39,561 bases of DNA from Bacteroidales bacterium (lineage in GTDB: Bacteria > Bacteroidota > Bacteroidia > Bacteroidales > VadinHA17): the NCBI GenBank assembly GCA_016928075.1, contig JAFGLJ010000025.1:1-39561 (forward strand). Reading direction: 5' to 3'. The position numbers were made by a program, and so were the translations under genes. The notes below the pieces were generated by a model. It was given only the letters and a program-made list of their open reading frames with translations. It did not search any database and was not told where the DNA came from. Below are positions 1 through 9,246 of the stretch, one piece after another. Position 1 is the stretch's first letter, and each line of letters starts with the position of its first letter.

Positions 1-581
1 AAATGCATGTCTTTGATATATTGCCAGACCCCTGGCGGAAGGAAATGACGTATATCTTTGCCCTCCTTAATAGCCGAGCGGATAAATGTGCCTGATATGT
101 CAATTAAAGGCGCTTTAACAATATCAATATCTGCTGACTTAAGCATTGACTTGACAACGGGACCAGGCCCTTTCCCCTTATTTAACCTGGGGTAAACAAA
201 TATTTTGCATGAATCAATCAGTAACTCGGCATTCTTCCATTTATCTATGGTTGAAAGATTATCACTGCCCATTATCAGGGCAAACTGATGCGTGGTATGT
301 TTTTCTCGGAGATAAGTTAGTGTATCAATAGTATAAGAAGGCTGGGGAAGCTTTGATTCTATATCCGATACCCTGAATCTATGATCGTTCCCTATAGCCA
401 ATTCAGTAAGATGCAGCCTGTGATGATCAGCAAGGAGGCTGTTTTTTTTCTTAAGTGGATTATGCGGACTTACCACGAACCAAATCTCTTCAAGCTCTGA
501 ATACTCGTATATATAGTTGGCTATTGCCATATGACCTATATGTATGGGATTAAATGATCCAAAGTAGAGTCCTGTTTTCAT
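1..581 (-). CDS. nadD: Nicotinate-nucleotide adenylyltransferase, partial (runs off left edge)
   Basis: Transfers AMP from ATP to nicotinate mononucleotide in the cytoplasm, making deamido-NAD for NAD synthesis. Reading the minus strand from the ATG at 579-581 gives a protein starting MKTGLYFGSFNPIHIGHM, the nucleotidyltransferase GxFxPxHxGH motif. Near the left edge it has an SGTFIR stretch, matching the family's SxTxIR motif, followed by a HFLPPGVWQYI tail typical of NadD. About 193 residues are visible, which is close to the full family length, so only the last few codons are probably missing. It starts 3 bases after the gmk stop and is the last gene of a yicC-gmk-nadD operon. Confidence 0.93.
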   Translation of the reverse strand, partial: MKTGLYFGSFNPIHIGHMAIANYIYEYSELEEIWFVVSPHNPLKKKNSLLADHHRLHLTELAIGNDHRFRVSDIESKLPQPSYTIDTLTYLREKHTTHQFALIMGSDNLSTIDKWKNAELLIDSCKIFVYPRLNKGKGPGPVVKSMLKSADIDIVKAPLIDISGTFIRSAIKEGKDIRHFLPPGVWQYIKDMH

Positions 582-584
582 TTC

Positions 585-1172
585 CTATCCATTATCATTA
601 AGGAAGCGTTTGCATATTTCAAGGGCTTCCATGCATGCTTTGTCAAGGTCGTCATTTATTATGACTTTATCAAAATGAACAACTTCACCCATTTCTTCAC
701 TTGCTTTATTTATGCGCATTTCAATTTCAGAAGGAATGTCAGTACCTCTTTTTATCAGTCTTTGCTTAAGTTCATCAATTCCCGGGGGTTTAATAAATAA
801 GGAAATTGCCCTCTCTCCAAACTCATTTTTTAGACTCAGGCCTCCTTTCACATCAACATCAAAAATAATATGCCTGCCCATATCCCATATTCGTCTTATT
901 TCACTGCGCAGGGTTCCATAGTATATATTTTCATACACTTCCTCCCACTCAACAAATTCATTATCATCAATTTTTTGCCTGAATTCATCAGCAGACAAAA
1001 AGTAGTAATCCACACCATGTTTTTCCCCTTCCCGGGGCGCCCTGCTTGTTGCTGATATTGAAAAACATAGCCCGGGATAATGTTTAAGGAGATATTTAAC
1101 GATACTTGTTTTGCCTGATCCTGAAGGAGCAGAAACAATAATTAATTTTCCTTTACCCCGATCTTTTTTCAT
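585..1172 (-). CDS. gmk: Guanylate kinase
   Basis: Phosphorylates GMP to GDP with ATP in the cytoplasm, feeding GTP and dGTP pools. The P-loop is APSGSGKT at residues 15-22, and the GMP-binding segment SRAPREGEKHGVDYYF follows at about 43-58. At 195 residues it matches the usual bacterial length. Its ATG overlaps the upstream yicC stop in an ATGA arrangement (1169-1172), which suggests translational coupling, and nadD follows immediately. Nothing is odd about it. Confidence 0.97.
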   Translation of the reverse strand: MKKDRGKGKLIIVSAPSGSGKTSIVKYLLKHYPGLCFSISATSRAPREGEKHGVDYYFLSADEFRQKIDDNEFVEWEEVYENIYYGTLRSEIRRIWDMGRHIIFDVDVKGGLSLKNEFGERAISLFIKPPGIDELKQRLIKRGTDIPSEIEMRINKASEEMGEVVHFDKVIINDDLDKACMEALEICKRFLNDNG

Positions 1173-2041
1173 AATACGTTCAGCAACTGCTCTTTAATTT
1201 TCTCCAGCTCATCCTTCATCATTACCACTATTTTTTGTATTCTAACATCATTGGCTTTGGACCCCAGGGTATTAATTTCCCTTCCCATCTCCTGGGATAT
1301 AAAGCCTAATTTCTTTCCGTTGGCATTCCCTGATTCAACTGTCTGTATAAAATAATCGCAGTGTTTCTTTAACCTTACCTTTTCCTCGTTAATATCAATT
1401 TTTTCCAGGTAATATAATACTTCCTGCTCAAACCTGTTTTGATCGATATTTTCATTTTCCAGCTGTTTCAGACTACTATTTATTTTCTCTCTTATTCTTG
1501 TAATCCTTTCTTCTTCGTATGGTACTATCTCATCTATATATGATTCAATGAGCCTGATTCTTTCCCTTATATCTTTTTCTATTGATTTGCCCTCTTCCTG
1601 CCTGAATTCATCAAGCTTCCTGATTGCATCATCCAGAAGACCGGAAATAAGTTCCCATTCATCTTCACTGATTGTTTGTCTGTCATTTTTAAGTGTTTCG
1701 GGGAGTTTCATAATGATGGATAATAGTTCTTTCCTGTTTTCTATATACAATTCACCGGCTACATCAATCAGTTGTTTGTAATAGCTTTTTATGGCAGCTT
1801 TATTCAGTAGGGGCAGGTTCTGGTCATCAATAGTATCAACGAATATAGTCAGGTCAGCTTTTCCCCTGCCAAGGCCCTGGCTAATTTTAGATCTTATTTC
1901 GATTTCTTTTTCTTTATAATACCAGGGTATTTTGGTATTTATATCTATTTGTTTGCTGTTTAGTGATCGTAGCTCAACAGTAATTTTTTTTTCCGGTGTT
2001 TCGGCAATGGATAAGCCATAGCCTGTCATTGATTTAATCAT
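1169..2041 (-). CDS. yicC: YicC/YloC family endoribonuclease
   Basis: Member of the YicC/YloC family; E. coli YicC has been reported to act as an endoribonuclease on small RNAs. The N-terminus MIKSMTGYG is the family hallmark. The middle is charged and helical (about 150-220), and the C-terminal DUF1732 region carries KKLGFISQEMGREINTLGSK, also diagnostic. The length of 290 residues is normal. It is the first gene of the yicC-gmk-nadD operon, with a TACATTTG box about 20 bases upstream. The name is certain at family level; a specific substrate in this organism is not. Confidence 0.93.
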   Translation of the reverse strand: MIKSMTGYGLSIAETPEKKITVELRSLNSKQIDINTKIPWYYKEKEIEIRSKISQGLGRGKADLTIFVDTIDDQNLPLLNKAAIKSYYKQLIDVAGELYIENRKELLSIIMKLPETLKNDRQTISEDEWELISGLLDDAIRKLDEFRQEEGKSIEKDIRERIRLIESYIDEIVPYEEERITRIREKINSSLKQLENENIDQNRFEQEVLYYLEKIDINEEKVRLKKHCDYFIQTVESGNANGKKLGFISQEMGREINTLGSKANDVRIQKIVVMMKDELEKIKEQLLNVL

Positions 2042-2060
2042 AACCAGTTGCTTTGTTAAA

Positions 2061-2068
2061 CAAATGTA
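2061..2068 (-). promoter_or_regulatory. Bacteroidetes -7 box upstream of yicC
   Basis: On the minus strand the sequence reads TACATTTG, an exact match to the Bacteroidetes TAnnTTTG element, 20 bases before the yicC ATG. I see no clear TTG at the -33 spacing. It lies in the 42-base gap after the MATE gene's stop, so it could start the yicC-gmk-nadD transcript independently. Confidence 0.45.
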
Positions 2069-2083
2069 TTAAAAATAGAGATT

Positions 2084-3427
2084 TTATCTAACCTGTGGTT
2101 TAACAATAACCTTTTTCTTCCAGCGGCCTGTAAGGTAATATATCCATGACATAATCAATCCTGTGGCCCAGCTCATAGGGAATGACCACCAGATTCCTGT
2201 TTCTCCAAGACTGTTGGAAAGCAGTATGGCGAAAGGTATGCGTACGAGCCAGAGGGAGATAAGAGTGAATATCATAGGTATTAATGTATCACCTGCTCCT
2301 CTCATTACCCCATTGAAAGTAAACATGAAGGCAAAAACAAGGTAAAAGAGGCTTACTATTGTAAGATATTCAGAACCAATATCTATAACTTTTTCATCAT
2401 TGGTGAAAGCATCCATAAAAAGATCGCCAAAAGACACAATAATCGTGGTTGTTGCTATAGTAACAATACTGGTAAGAAGAATTGTAGACAGCAAACCTGT
2501 TTTTACCCTGTGTGATTTATTGGCTCCCAGGTTCTGTCCCACAAAGGTGGCCAGGGCCTGGGCCATTATCATTGCCGGTATGGTGGCTATTGCGTCAAGT
2601 CGGCTGGCAACTGAGTAGGCTGCAATCACGTTAGTTCCGAAAGTATTAACTACCCCCATAATAGCCATGTTTCCCAGGGCAACAAAACTATGTTGAAACC
2701 CGGCGGGCAAACCTATCCTGATACTCTGATTAAATATTTTCCTGTCGAACACAAGCCCTCTCAGCCTGATATTAATTATTTTGTGATACCTGTTAAGGTA
2801 TAAAATTGCGGTCACCAGTGCTCCGGTCTGTGATATGACAGTGGCAAGGGCAACTCCTTTTACTCCCATATTAAACACAATAACAAAAAGGAGATCGAGC
2901 AACACATTGGTAAGTGTGGAAATAATAAGGAAATAAAGAGGTGTCTTTGAATCTCCCATGCCACGCAGTATTGCACTTGTACCATTAAAACCGAAAAATA
3001 CTATCATACCAAGAAGGTAAATATTGAGATAATCAAGTGCCATGGGCATCACTTCTTCGGGAAGATTAAGCAGTATGAAGATTTCTTTACTGAAAATTAT
3101 CCCCAGTGCTGTGGTTATAATTGAGGCAAAAAACATACCTATATACATTGTGTCAATTGCCCTGCTGACATTATCATAATCTTTGGCACCAAAATATTGT
3201 GATATTACTATGGTTATACCTGATGCCAGACCTATTATCATTGAAATAAGCACAAATATTACAGGAAATGAGGCACCTACTGCAGCCAGTGCTTCCTTGC
3301 CAATGAAGTTGCCAACAATAATGCTGTCAACCACATTATAAAACTGTTGAAACAGGCTGCCAGCCAGCATTGGCAATGCAAACTGCAGAATCAGTTTACC
3401 TTCTTTACCTGTTGTCATGTCTTTCAT
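2084..3427 (-). CDS. MATE family efflux transporter
   Basis: Inner-membrane cation-coupled drug or metabolite exporter of the MATE (MOP superfamily) type. The protein has 447 residues and about twelve hydrophobic segments. It opens with a cytoplasmic GKEGKLILQFALPMLAGSLFQQFYNVVDSIIVG stretch, the typical first-helix region of NorM/DinF-like proteins, and the mid-protein motif RGMGDSKTPLYF recurs in the second half as RGAGDTLIPMIF, reflecting the two-fold repeat. ATG at 3425-3427 is used; a second ATG three codons later is equally possible. The substrate cannot be told from sequence. It is transcribed in the same direction as yicC, with its own possible promoter. Confidence 0.93.
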   Translation of the reverse strand: MKDMTTGKEGKLILQFALPMLAGSLFQQFYNVVDSIIVGNFIGKEALAAVGASFPVIFVLISMIIGLASGITIVISQYFGAKDYDNVSRAIDTMYIGMFFASIITTALGIIFSKEIFILLNLPEEVMPMALDYLNIYLLGMIVFFGFNGTSAILRGMGDSKTPLYFLIISTLTNVLLDLLFVIVFNMGVKGVALATVISQTGALVTAILYLNRYHKIINIRLRGLVFDRKIFNQSIRIGLPAGFQHSFVALGNMAIMGVVNTFGTNVIAAYSVASRLDAIATIPAMIMAQALATFVGQNLGANKSHRVKTGLLSTILLTSIVTIATTTIIVSFGDLFMDAFTNDEKVIDIGSEYLTIVSLFYLVFAFMFTFNGVMRGAGDTLIPMIFTLISLWLVRIPFAILLSNSLGETGIWWSFPMSWATGLIMSWIYYLTGRWKKKVIVKPQVR

Positions 3428-3476
3428 GGGATCCCTGCAAAGTGAACTGCAAAAGAAATGAAAATACCGTCAACAT

Positions 3477-3484
3477 CAAAATTA
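3477..3484 (-). promoter_or_regulatory. Possible -7 box for the MATE gene
   Basis: The minus strand reads TAATTTTG, an exact TAnnTTTG match, 49 bases before the MATE start codon. No TTG is visible at the expected -33 distance, so the support is the -7 match and its placement only. Confidence 0.3.
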
Positions 3485-3538
3485 TAATTTGAGGTGTATA
3501 TCTTTTTATCCTAATTCCGTTATATTGAAGAAATGCCT

Positions 3539-3546
3539 TATTTTTG
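3539..3546 (+). promoter_or_regulatory. Possible -7 box for the DUF3078 gene
   Basis: TATTTTTG matches TAnnTTTG, 62 bases before the DUF3078 ATG. It lies inside a small inverted repeat (AATGCC at 3532-3537 and GGCATT at 3546-3551), so the region could form a hairpin in DNA or RNA. No good -33 TTG is seen. Confidence 0.3.
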
Positions 3547-3608
3547 GCATTGCTAATACAAATAGCACGGTGCTTAAAAACTACTATTAATTTGACCAAT
3601 AAACAGGT

Positions 3609-5507
3609 ATGTTTAAAATTCCAGGAAAATTTACCGTTTTCATTATTGCATTATTAGCCATATCCTTTGCAGTTAATAATGTTTATGCACAGGTAGAAAT
3701 AAAAAGTGATTCGGCCGGTTTCGTTATTGATACTCTCATGCAGGCTGAAACAGTTGATTCCCTTGCAAATGCCATGAGTATAAACCTTCGTTTTGATACA
3801 AAACAGGCTATTGAATACCTTTCACAGTGGTATGATAGTGATATGTGGAACAGTAAAGATCATCCACTCAGAAAATCAATTCAACGATTACTTTTTGAAG
3901 CTACAAGTGATCCGCTGTATGTTAGCGAGGACTTTGTCAGACAATATGAGTGGCAGAAAATTAAGATACCGGCAAGCAGTTTCTATATGTGGGATACGAT
4001 TTTGATACCAATTCCATCTGAAAACAATATGAAAAGAGAATTCGGCGGGAAGGAAGATATTTTTGACCCGCTCCTGGCCGATACCTCTCTTGTAGAAAAG
4101 GATACCGTCTATTGGAATAAAGGAGGTGACACGGTTATAAATAGGGGGGACAGTGTAATTATGATTGACCCTGAGGATTTTGATAATATATTCGTAAAGA
4201 CCGGCAGACAAATATCCGCATATCCCAGAGATGCAAAGCATGACAGTATAATAATTGTTATATCGGATACCCTGAAAGGAGTAATAAGTTCCAATCCGGA
4301 ATTTCCGTTTCTTCATTATGATTATCCCCTTGTGGGAGATTCAATTCATGCAGCTGTCAAAACAGTAATGGATTATATTGAAAAAAATGATTCGAGCAGG
4401 GTTATTGTCACGGGAGCACGTAATTCGATTCCCGTATGGTTGAGTAATAATACATCAAGGTTGACCCGGCTTTGGCTCAAAAATGAATGGGATGAAGAAG
4501 TGTCTGTCTGGATAGGAGGCTCCTCGCGTGATTCCATAGATATTATAGTTGAAAAAGGGGTGCACTTCAGAAGACTTGATAAAACAACAAATATAGCCGA
4601 TGCCAGACTTGAGCTTAAAACAATTGATAATTCGAAGCTGGCTGAGGCAAGGAAGATAGATGTAAAACCACAATACTGGAAATTCCTTTCGGAAGCATCC
4701 TTCATTTTTAACCAGGCGGTAATAAAAAACTGGGTCAAAGGAGGGGAAAGTAATATTTCCACAGTGCTTGATATTTCCGGCACTGCCAGTTATACGAATA
4801 AAGAGAAAAAGATAATATGGAATAATATTGGGAGGATAAAGTTTGGCTTAATTACTTCAGGCAGGTATGGCATTAGAAAAAATACTGACAATATTGATAT
4901 AATATCGAAATACAATAACAAGGCTTTCGGCAAGTTCGACTTCAGTGCGACAATGATATTCATGACCCAGCTTGCCTATGGCTACAATTATCCAAATGAT
5001 TCAGTGGTAGTATCAAAATTCTTTAACCCTGCCTCTTTGACTATAGGACTGGGTCTGGATTACAAACCTAATGATAATACATCAATAAACTTCGCGCCTC
5101 TGTCTTATAAGGGCACATTTGTGCCTGACACTGCGATGATTGATCAAACTAAACATGGACTTCTGGCCGATCAGAGATCGAAACACGAGCCTGGCATAAG
5201 TATGCAGATAAACCATAAAACAACAATATTCAAAGATATTAACCTGGTTAATAATGTAAGGTTATTTACCAACTATATTCATAATCCACAGAATATTGAT
5301 ATCGACTGGGAACTAATTGCTACCGCCAAGCTTAACTGGTTTACTGATTTAAGGCTGAATACACACCTGATCTACGATGATGATACACTTATACCTGTTA
5401 AGGATGACGATGGCGAACAGGTTCTTAATCAGGATGGTACACCCAAAAAAGTTCCAATGATCCAGTTTAAGGAGATAATAGGGATATCCGTAATATTCAG
5501 GTTCTGA
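3609..5507 (+). CDS. Long outer-membrane protein with C-terminal DUF3078 barrel domain
   Basis: Residues 1-27 form a Sec signal peptide ending VYA|Q. From about W357 to the end (WKFLSEASFIFNQAVIKNW, then alternating polar/hydrophobic strands) the sequence matches DUF3078, a Bacteroidota family predicted to form an outer-membrane beta-barrel. The final residue is F (VIFRF), as expected for a barrel recognised by the BAM machinery. Most DUF3078 proteins I know are about 300 residues; this one has 632. The extra N-terminal 330 residues are acidic and hydrophilic, and I do not recognise them beyond a possible small beta domain at about 225-330. It stands alone between divergent and convergent neighbours. 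Function is unknown. Confidence 0.8.
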   Translation: MFKIPGKFTVFIIALLAISFAVNNVYAQVEIKSDSAGFVIDTLMQAETVDSLANAMSINLRFDTKQAIEYLSQWYDSDMWNSKDHPLRKSIQRLLFEATSDPLYVSEDFVRQYEWQKIKIPASSFYMWDTILIPIPSENNMKREFGGKEDIFDPLLADTSLVEKDTVYWNKGGDTVINRGDSVIMIDPEDFDNIFVKTGRQISAYPRDAKHDSIIIVISDTLKGVISSNPEFPFLHYDYPLVGDSIHAAVKTVMDYIEKNDSSRVIVTGARNSIPVWLSNNTSRLTRLWLKNEWDEEVSVWIGGSSRDSIDIIVEKGVHFRRLDKTTNIADARLELKTIDNSKLAEARKIDVKPQYWKFLSEASFIFNQAVIKNWVKGGESNISTVLDISGTASYTNKEKKIIWNNIGRIKFGLITSGRYGIRKNTDNIDIISKYNNKAFGKFDFSATMIFMTQLAYGYNYPNDSVVVSKFFNPASLTIGLGLDYKPNDNTSINFAPLSYKGTFVPDTAMIDQTKHGLLADQRSKHEPGISMQINHKTTIFKDINLVNNVRLFTNYIHNPQNIDIDWELIATAKLNWFTDLRLNTHLIYDDDTLIPVKDDDGEQVLNQDGTPKKVPMIQFKEIIGISVIFRF

Positions 5508-5519
5508 TAAAGGTTTTGC

Positions 5520-5591
5520 CGGGTAGCCGGGTAGCTGGGTAACTGGGTAACTGGGTTCTGGGTCACTGGGTAACTGGATTCTGGGTCACTG
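5520..5591 (+). repeat. Tandem 8-bp repeat array (TGGGTAAC-type)
   Basis: About nine adjacent words related to TGGGTAAC (variants CGGGTAGC, TGGGTCAC and the 7-base TGGGTTC) fill the DNA right after the DUF3078 stop. The same word occurs at 36692-36732, and reverse-complemented at 27085-27120. It is not coding in either direction as far as I can see. Confidence 0.85.
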
Positions 5592-5600
5592 AAATCTACA

Positions 5601-5632
5601 GCATTCCATAATTGCACTATTCCATTATTCCA
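5601..5632 (-). repeat. Four 8-bp words of the TGGAATAA type
   Basis: Read on the minus strand, this stretch is four octamers, each beginning TGGAAT or close to it (TGGAATAA, TGGAATAG, TGCAATTA, TGGAATGC). The same words form larger arrays at 17177-17264 and 26970-27017. Confidence 0.7.
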
Positions 5633-5668
5633 ATCGAACTTTAGATCTCCCGACTCGCTTTACTCGCA

Positions 5669-5685
5669 CCCCCTTCTGAAGGGGG
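5669..5685. terminator. GC-rich hairpin between convergent genes
   Basis: A perfect inverted repeat CCCCCTT-CTG-AAGGGGG lies between the ends of the DUF3078 gene (plus) and the prenyltransferase gene (minus). The position fits a bidirectional terminator, but there is no T-run on either side, so it may instead belong to the spacer's repeat content. Confidence 0.35.
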
Positions 5686-5707
5686 AACCTGGGCTCCATA
5701 ATAACTG

Positions 5708-6589
5708 TCAAAATGATAGCTTTAAATATAGGTCGGCTATAGCAAAGGCACAGAAGGATATGCCGGCATAGCTGTTTATGGCACCAAAGGCTTTTGTTAT
5801 GCTCGCCATATCATAGGGTTTTACTATAATATGTTCATATATAAGCATTAAGGAAAATATTATTGTTCCAAACCAGAAAAGAAGTCCGGATTCTGACAAC
5901 AGGCCTGATAATATGACTAAAACAATAGCAACCAAGTGCAAAAACGCAGAAAGAAGAAGGGATTGTCTAATTCCGAGGCTGACAGGTATCGAAAGTAATT
6001 TATTTTCTATGTCAAATTCCGAATCCTGGAGGGAATATATAATATCAAATCCTGAAACCCAGCATAATACAACCAGGCTATAAAATACAGGAATAATATC
6101 AAATCTTCCCGTAACAGAAATATATGCACCAACTGGTGCAAGACTTAACGCAAGACCCAGGATAAAATGGCTCAGGGAAGTAAAGCGTTTTGTAAGACTA
6201 TATCCAAGTATTATAACAAGGGCCAGGGGAGACAGGAACATTGTTAGTTTGTTTATGAAGCCTGCAGCTGTTATAAAAAGAATCGAATTGGCGATTACGA
6301 AAACCAGAGCCGACCGCGGGCTTATTATACCCTGAGGAATCTCCCTGCTGGCAGTCCGGGGATTCAGGCTGTCAAATGTATGATCAACATACCTGTTGAA
6401 ACCCATAGCTGCATTCCTTGCAAACACCATACAGAGTAATACGAGGATGAGTAATCTCCATGTGAAATTATAGCCTTCGGTATTTATGGCGATAAAGAAG
6501 CCAAGCAGAGCAAAAGGCATAGCAAATATTGTATGGCTGAATTTTACAAGGGAAAGATAATTGCGTATCCTTTTTATTAATAAGTTCAT
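5708..6589 (-). CDS. mqnP: UbiA-family prenyltransferase, probably menaquinone (MqnP-like)
   Basis: Integral inner-membrane enzyme that attaches a polyprenyl chain to an aromatic acid. The first aspartate-rich motif is N65-R-Y-V-D69-HTF-D73, and the second is D182-IIYSLQDSEF-D193; both are the diphosphate-Mg sites of the UbiA superfamily. Eight or nine hydrophobic helices fill the 293 residues. It starts 11 bases after the pheT stop and is likely cotranscribed with it. The window also encodes MqnA, so I infer a role in futalosine-route menaquinone synthesis rather than ubiquinone. Family certain, the exact aromatic substrate inferred. Confidence 0.85.
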   Translation of the reverse strand: MNLLIKRIRNYLSLVKFSHTIFAMPFALLGFFIAINTEGYNFTWRLLILVLLCMVFARNAAMGFNRYVDHTFDSLNPRTASREIPQGIISPRSALVFVIANSILFITAAGFINKLTMFLSPLALVIILGYSLTKRFTSLSHFILGLALSLAPVGAYISVTGRFDIIPVFYSLVVLCWVSGFDIIYSLQDSEFDIENKLLSIPVSLGIRQSLLLSAFLHLVAIVLVILSGLLSESGLLFWFGTIIFSLMLIYEHIIVKPYDMASITKAFGAINSYAGISFCAFAIADLYLKLSF

Positions 6590-6600
6590 AATAAGATTTA

Positions 6601-9051
6601 CTACCTGATCTGTGCACCTATCTCTTTTTCAAATACTTCTACAAGCTTCTTCATTACCTTATCAATGATCTTGTCAGTAAGAGTTCTCTTATCATCCCTG
6701 AGGATGAAACTTACAGCATATGATTTCTTATTCTTGCCGAGTGATTCGCTTTCGTAAACATCGAAAAGACCAACCTGCCTGAGAAGATCTTTTTCAGTTC
6801 TGAATGAGAGTTTCTTAATCTGATCAAATCTGACCTCTTTGTCTACAAGTAATGCCAGATCTCTTCTTACAGACGGGTATTTGGGTAATTCGCTAAAGGA
6901 AATTGTAATTTGCTTGAGTTTGTTGAGAACAGTATCAAATTCAATATGTCCGTAAAAAACATCCTGTTTTATTTCTTGCTTTTCAAGATATTTTTTGCTA
7001 ATCTTCCCAAAGTGGGCAATCAAATCACCTTTTATGCTAAGCTCAAGACCTTCGGTATAATAATCCTGTTTTCTCTCTGTAATATTAAAAGAATCACAAT
7101 CTAATCCCAGTTTCTCAAGGATGATCTCAACAGCTGACTTGATAATGTAAAAATCAGTCTTCCTGGTAATATTATTCCAGTTTTCAGGAGTCTCAGTGCC
7201 TGTGATAAAAAGGTCAAGATCAAGTTTTTCCAGGTAATTCTCAACGATGTTTTCAGGGTGTTGTCCCTTTTTAAGGAAGTAACATGTTCCGAACTCAAAA
7301 AACCTGAGATCAGGGTTTTGCCTGTTAATATTTCTTGAAATAGAGCTCAGTCCCCCGTATAATAGTGTTTGCCTCATACAATCAAGATCTGAGCTGAGGG
7401 GATTGGCAAGCATTACCAGACTGTCATTATCAAAATCCGGACTTTCACGGTACCAGCTACCAGGATTAAGCGAGTTTGATATAATTTCCGTAAAGCCTGC
7501 TCCGGAAAGCATATCTGAAACGGTATTAATTACTTTTTCCTTATTCGGTCTTTCAAAGAAGCTGAGTGTTGAATTAACCTTATTTGGAACTTCTATATTA
7601 TTATAGCCATATATACGAAGGATCTCTTCGATAATGTCAGCCTCCCTTGAGACATCTACCCTGTAGGTAGGTACTGTGCAGGTAAAAGTATCCCTGTCAG
7701 AGTCTGTAATAACAATATCAAGTGAGGCAAGTATAGTTTTAATATCTTTCCTGTTTATTTCCTTACCGGTTAACCTGTTAATGTTATCATAGCTGACTTT
7801 AACTACCTGTTTTTCTATTTTCCTGGGGTATACATCAACAATTTCAGAACTTATGGTTCCTCCTGCTAATTGTTTCATCAGCAAAGCTGCTCTTTTCAAT
7901 GCCCAGACGGTAATATCCGGGTCTGATCCTCTTTCAAATCTGAAGGATGCATCAGTATGGAGGTCATGTCGTCGTGCGGTTTTCCTGATCGCCACGGGGT
8001 TGAAGCACGCACTTTCAAGAAAGATATTTTGAGTTTGGTCCGTCACTCCCGATCCTGATCCGCCAAAAACACCTGCAATACACATACCTTTTTCAACATC
8101 GCAAATCATAAGATCGCTTGATGACAGTTCTCGTTCTTCTTCATCGAGGGTAATGAATTTTGATTTTTCTGGCAGGTTCCTGACAATCACTTTGTTGCCT
8201 GCTATTTTGTCTGCATCAAAAGCATGCAGGGGTTGACCTGATTCGTGAAGCACATAATTGGTAATATCCACTATATTGTTTAAGGGACTGAGCCCTATTG
8301 CTTTCAGCCTGTTCTTTAACCATTCCGGTGACTCTTTAACATCAACACCGCTTATTGTCAGCCCTGAATACCTGATGCAATCTGACTCATTTTCAATAAC
8401 AACAGGTATATGCCTTGAATCATTATCCACTTTGAATTCTTCCACAGAGGGAAGTGAGATTGATGAGGGTTTAAACATATTGAAATATGCATTCAGGTCT
8501 CTTGCCACACCAAAATGAGATCCTCCGTCGATCCTGTTTGGTGTCAGTCCGATTTCAAAAACTGTGTCATACTCAACATGGAAAACTTCATGAGCGGGTA
8601 TGCCAACGGGGGTATCTTCAGGCAATACCATAATTCCTTCGTGCGAATCACCAAGTCCTAATTCATCTTCAGCACATATCATTCCTTCTGATATCTCTCC
8701 TCTTATTTTTGACCTTTTTATTTCAAAATTTTCTCCTTTCAAATTTATTACGGCTCCCGGAATAGCAACGGCTACTTTCTGTCCGGCCTTAACATTGGGT
8801 GCGCCACAGACTATTCTTAAGTGATCACCAGAACCAATATCCACTGTGGTTAAGAACAGCTTATCAGCATTTGGATGCAGTTTACATGTCTTCACTTCCC
8901 CTGTTATAACCTTTCTCAGGCCACCTTTAACAGATATCCAGTCTTCCATTCCCTCAACCTCCAATCCAATGTTTGTAAGAATAGTGTCCAGTTCTTCAGG
9001 TTTCTTATCTGTTATAAGGTATTCAAGTATCCAGTTATATGAAATCTTCAT
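6601..9051 (-). CDS. pheT: Phenylalanine--tRNA ligase beta subunit
   Basis: Beta chain of the heterotetrameric phenylalanyl-tRNA synthetase, which charges tRNA-Phe in the cytoplasm. At 816 residues it is full length. Domains in order: tRNA-binding OB fold at about 42-150 (LHPNADKLFLTTVDIG, then VCGAPNV), the B3/B4 editing domain at about 210-390, B5 at about 405-475, the catalytic-like core to about 700, and the C-terminal FDX-ACB anticodon domain at about 720-815 (FSELPKYPSVRRDLALLV). The alpha subunit gene pheS is not in the window. A TACTTTTG promoter box lies 73 bases upstream, and a prenyltransferase gene follows in the same operon. Confidence 0.97.
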   Translation of the reverse strand: MKISYNWILEYLITDKKPEELDTILTNIGLEVEGMEDWISVKGGLRKVITGEVKTCKLHPNADKLFLTTVDIGSGDHLRIVCGAPNVKAGQKVAVAIPGAVINLKGENFEIKRSKIRGEISEGMICAEDELGLGDSHEGIMVLPEDTPVGIPAHEVFHVEYDTVFEIGLTPNRIDGGSHFGVARDLNAYFNMFKPSSISLPSVEEFKVDNDSRHIPVVIENESDCIRYSGLTISGVDVKESPEWLKNRLKAIGLSPLNNIVDITNYVLHESGQPLHAFDADKIAGNKVIVRNLPEKSKFITLDEEERELSSSDLMICDVEKGMCIAGVFGGSGSGVTDQTQNIFLESACFNPVAIRKTARRHDLHTDASFRFERGSDPDITVWALKRAALLMKQLAGGTISSEIVDVYPRKIEKQVVKVSYDNINRLTGKEINRKDIKTILASLDIVITDSDRDTFTCTVPTYRVDVSREADIIEEILRIYGYNNIEVPNKVNSTLSFFERPNKEKVINTVSDMLSGAGFTEIISNSLNPGSWYRESPDFDNDSLVMLANPLSSDLDCMRQTLLYGGLSSISRNINRQNPDLRFFEFGTCYFLKKGQHPENIVENYLEKLDLDLFITGTETPENWNNITRKTDFYIIKSAVEIILEKLGLDCDSFNITERKQDYYTEGLELSIKGDLIAHFGKISKKYLEKQEIKQDVFYGHIEFDTVLNKLKQITISFSELPKYPSVRRDLALLVDKEVRFDQIKKLSFRTEKDLLRQVGLFDVYESESLGKNKKSYAVSFILRDDKRTLTDKIIDKVMKKLVEVFEKEIGAQIR

Positions 9052-9123
9052 GCGTATAAGGAAATATTAAATAGTTCAATTTCGTTTCATAGCAGAGTTT
9101 AAGCGTCAGTTTACGAGCTCTGG

Positions 9124-9131
9124 CAAAAGTA
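9124..9131 (-). promoter_or_regulatory. Bacteroidetes -7 box upstream of pheT
   Basis: The minus strand reads TACTTTTG followed by CC, an exact TAnnTTTG match, 73 bases before the pheT ATG. No strong -33 TTG is visible. It is one half of a divergent promoter region shared with surE. Confidence 0.45.
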
Positions 9132-9190
9132 AGGATTTTTAAAAAAGTATTGAGATATAAAATTACTTTATTTAAATTATTGCATTTACC

Positions 9191-9198
9191 TATCTTTG
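9191..9198 (+). promoter_or_regulatory. Bacteroidetes -7 box upstream of surE
   Basis: TATCTTTG is an exact TAnnTTTG match 48 bases before the surE ATG. The expected -33 region near 9167 has only TTTA. It probably starts the surE-lpxB-spoIID-gldFG transcript. Confidence 0.5.
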
Positions 9199-9246
9199 AA
9201 CAACTCTTCTTTGTTTTCTAAACTATGAGAATAAAGCTTTACTGAT

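Noticed and set aside
3405..3599. 64-residue minus-strand frame upstream of the MATE gene
   Set aside because: It overlaps the MATE start in another frame, covers likely promoter DNA and has no recognisable motif.
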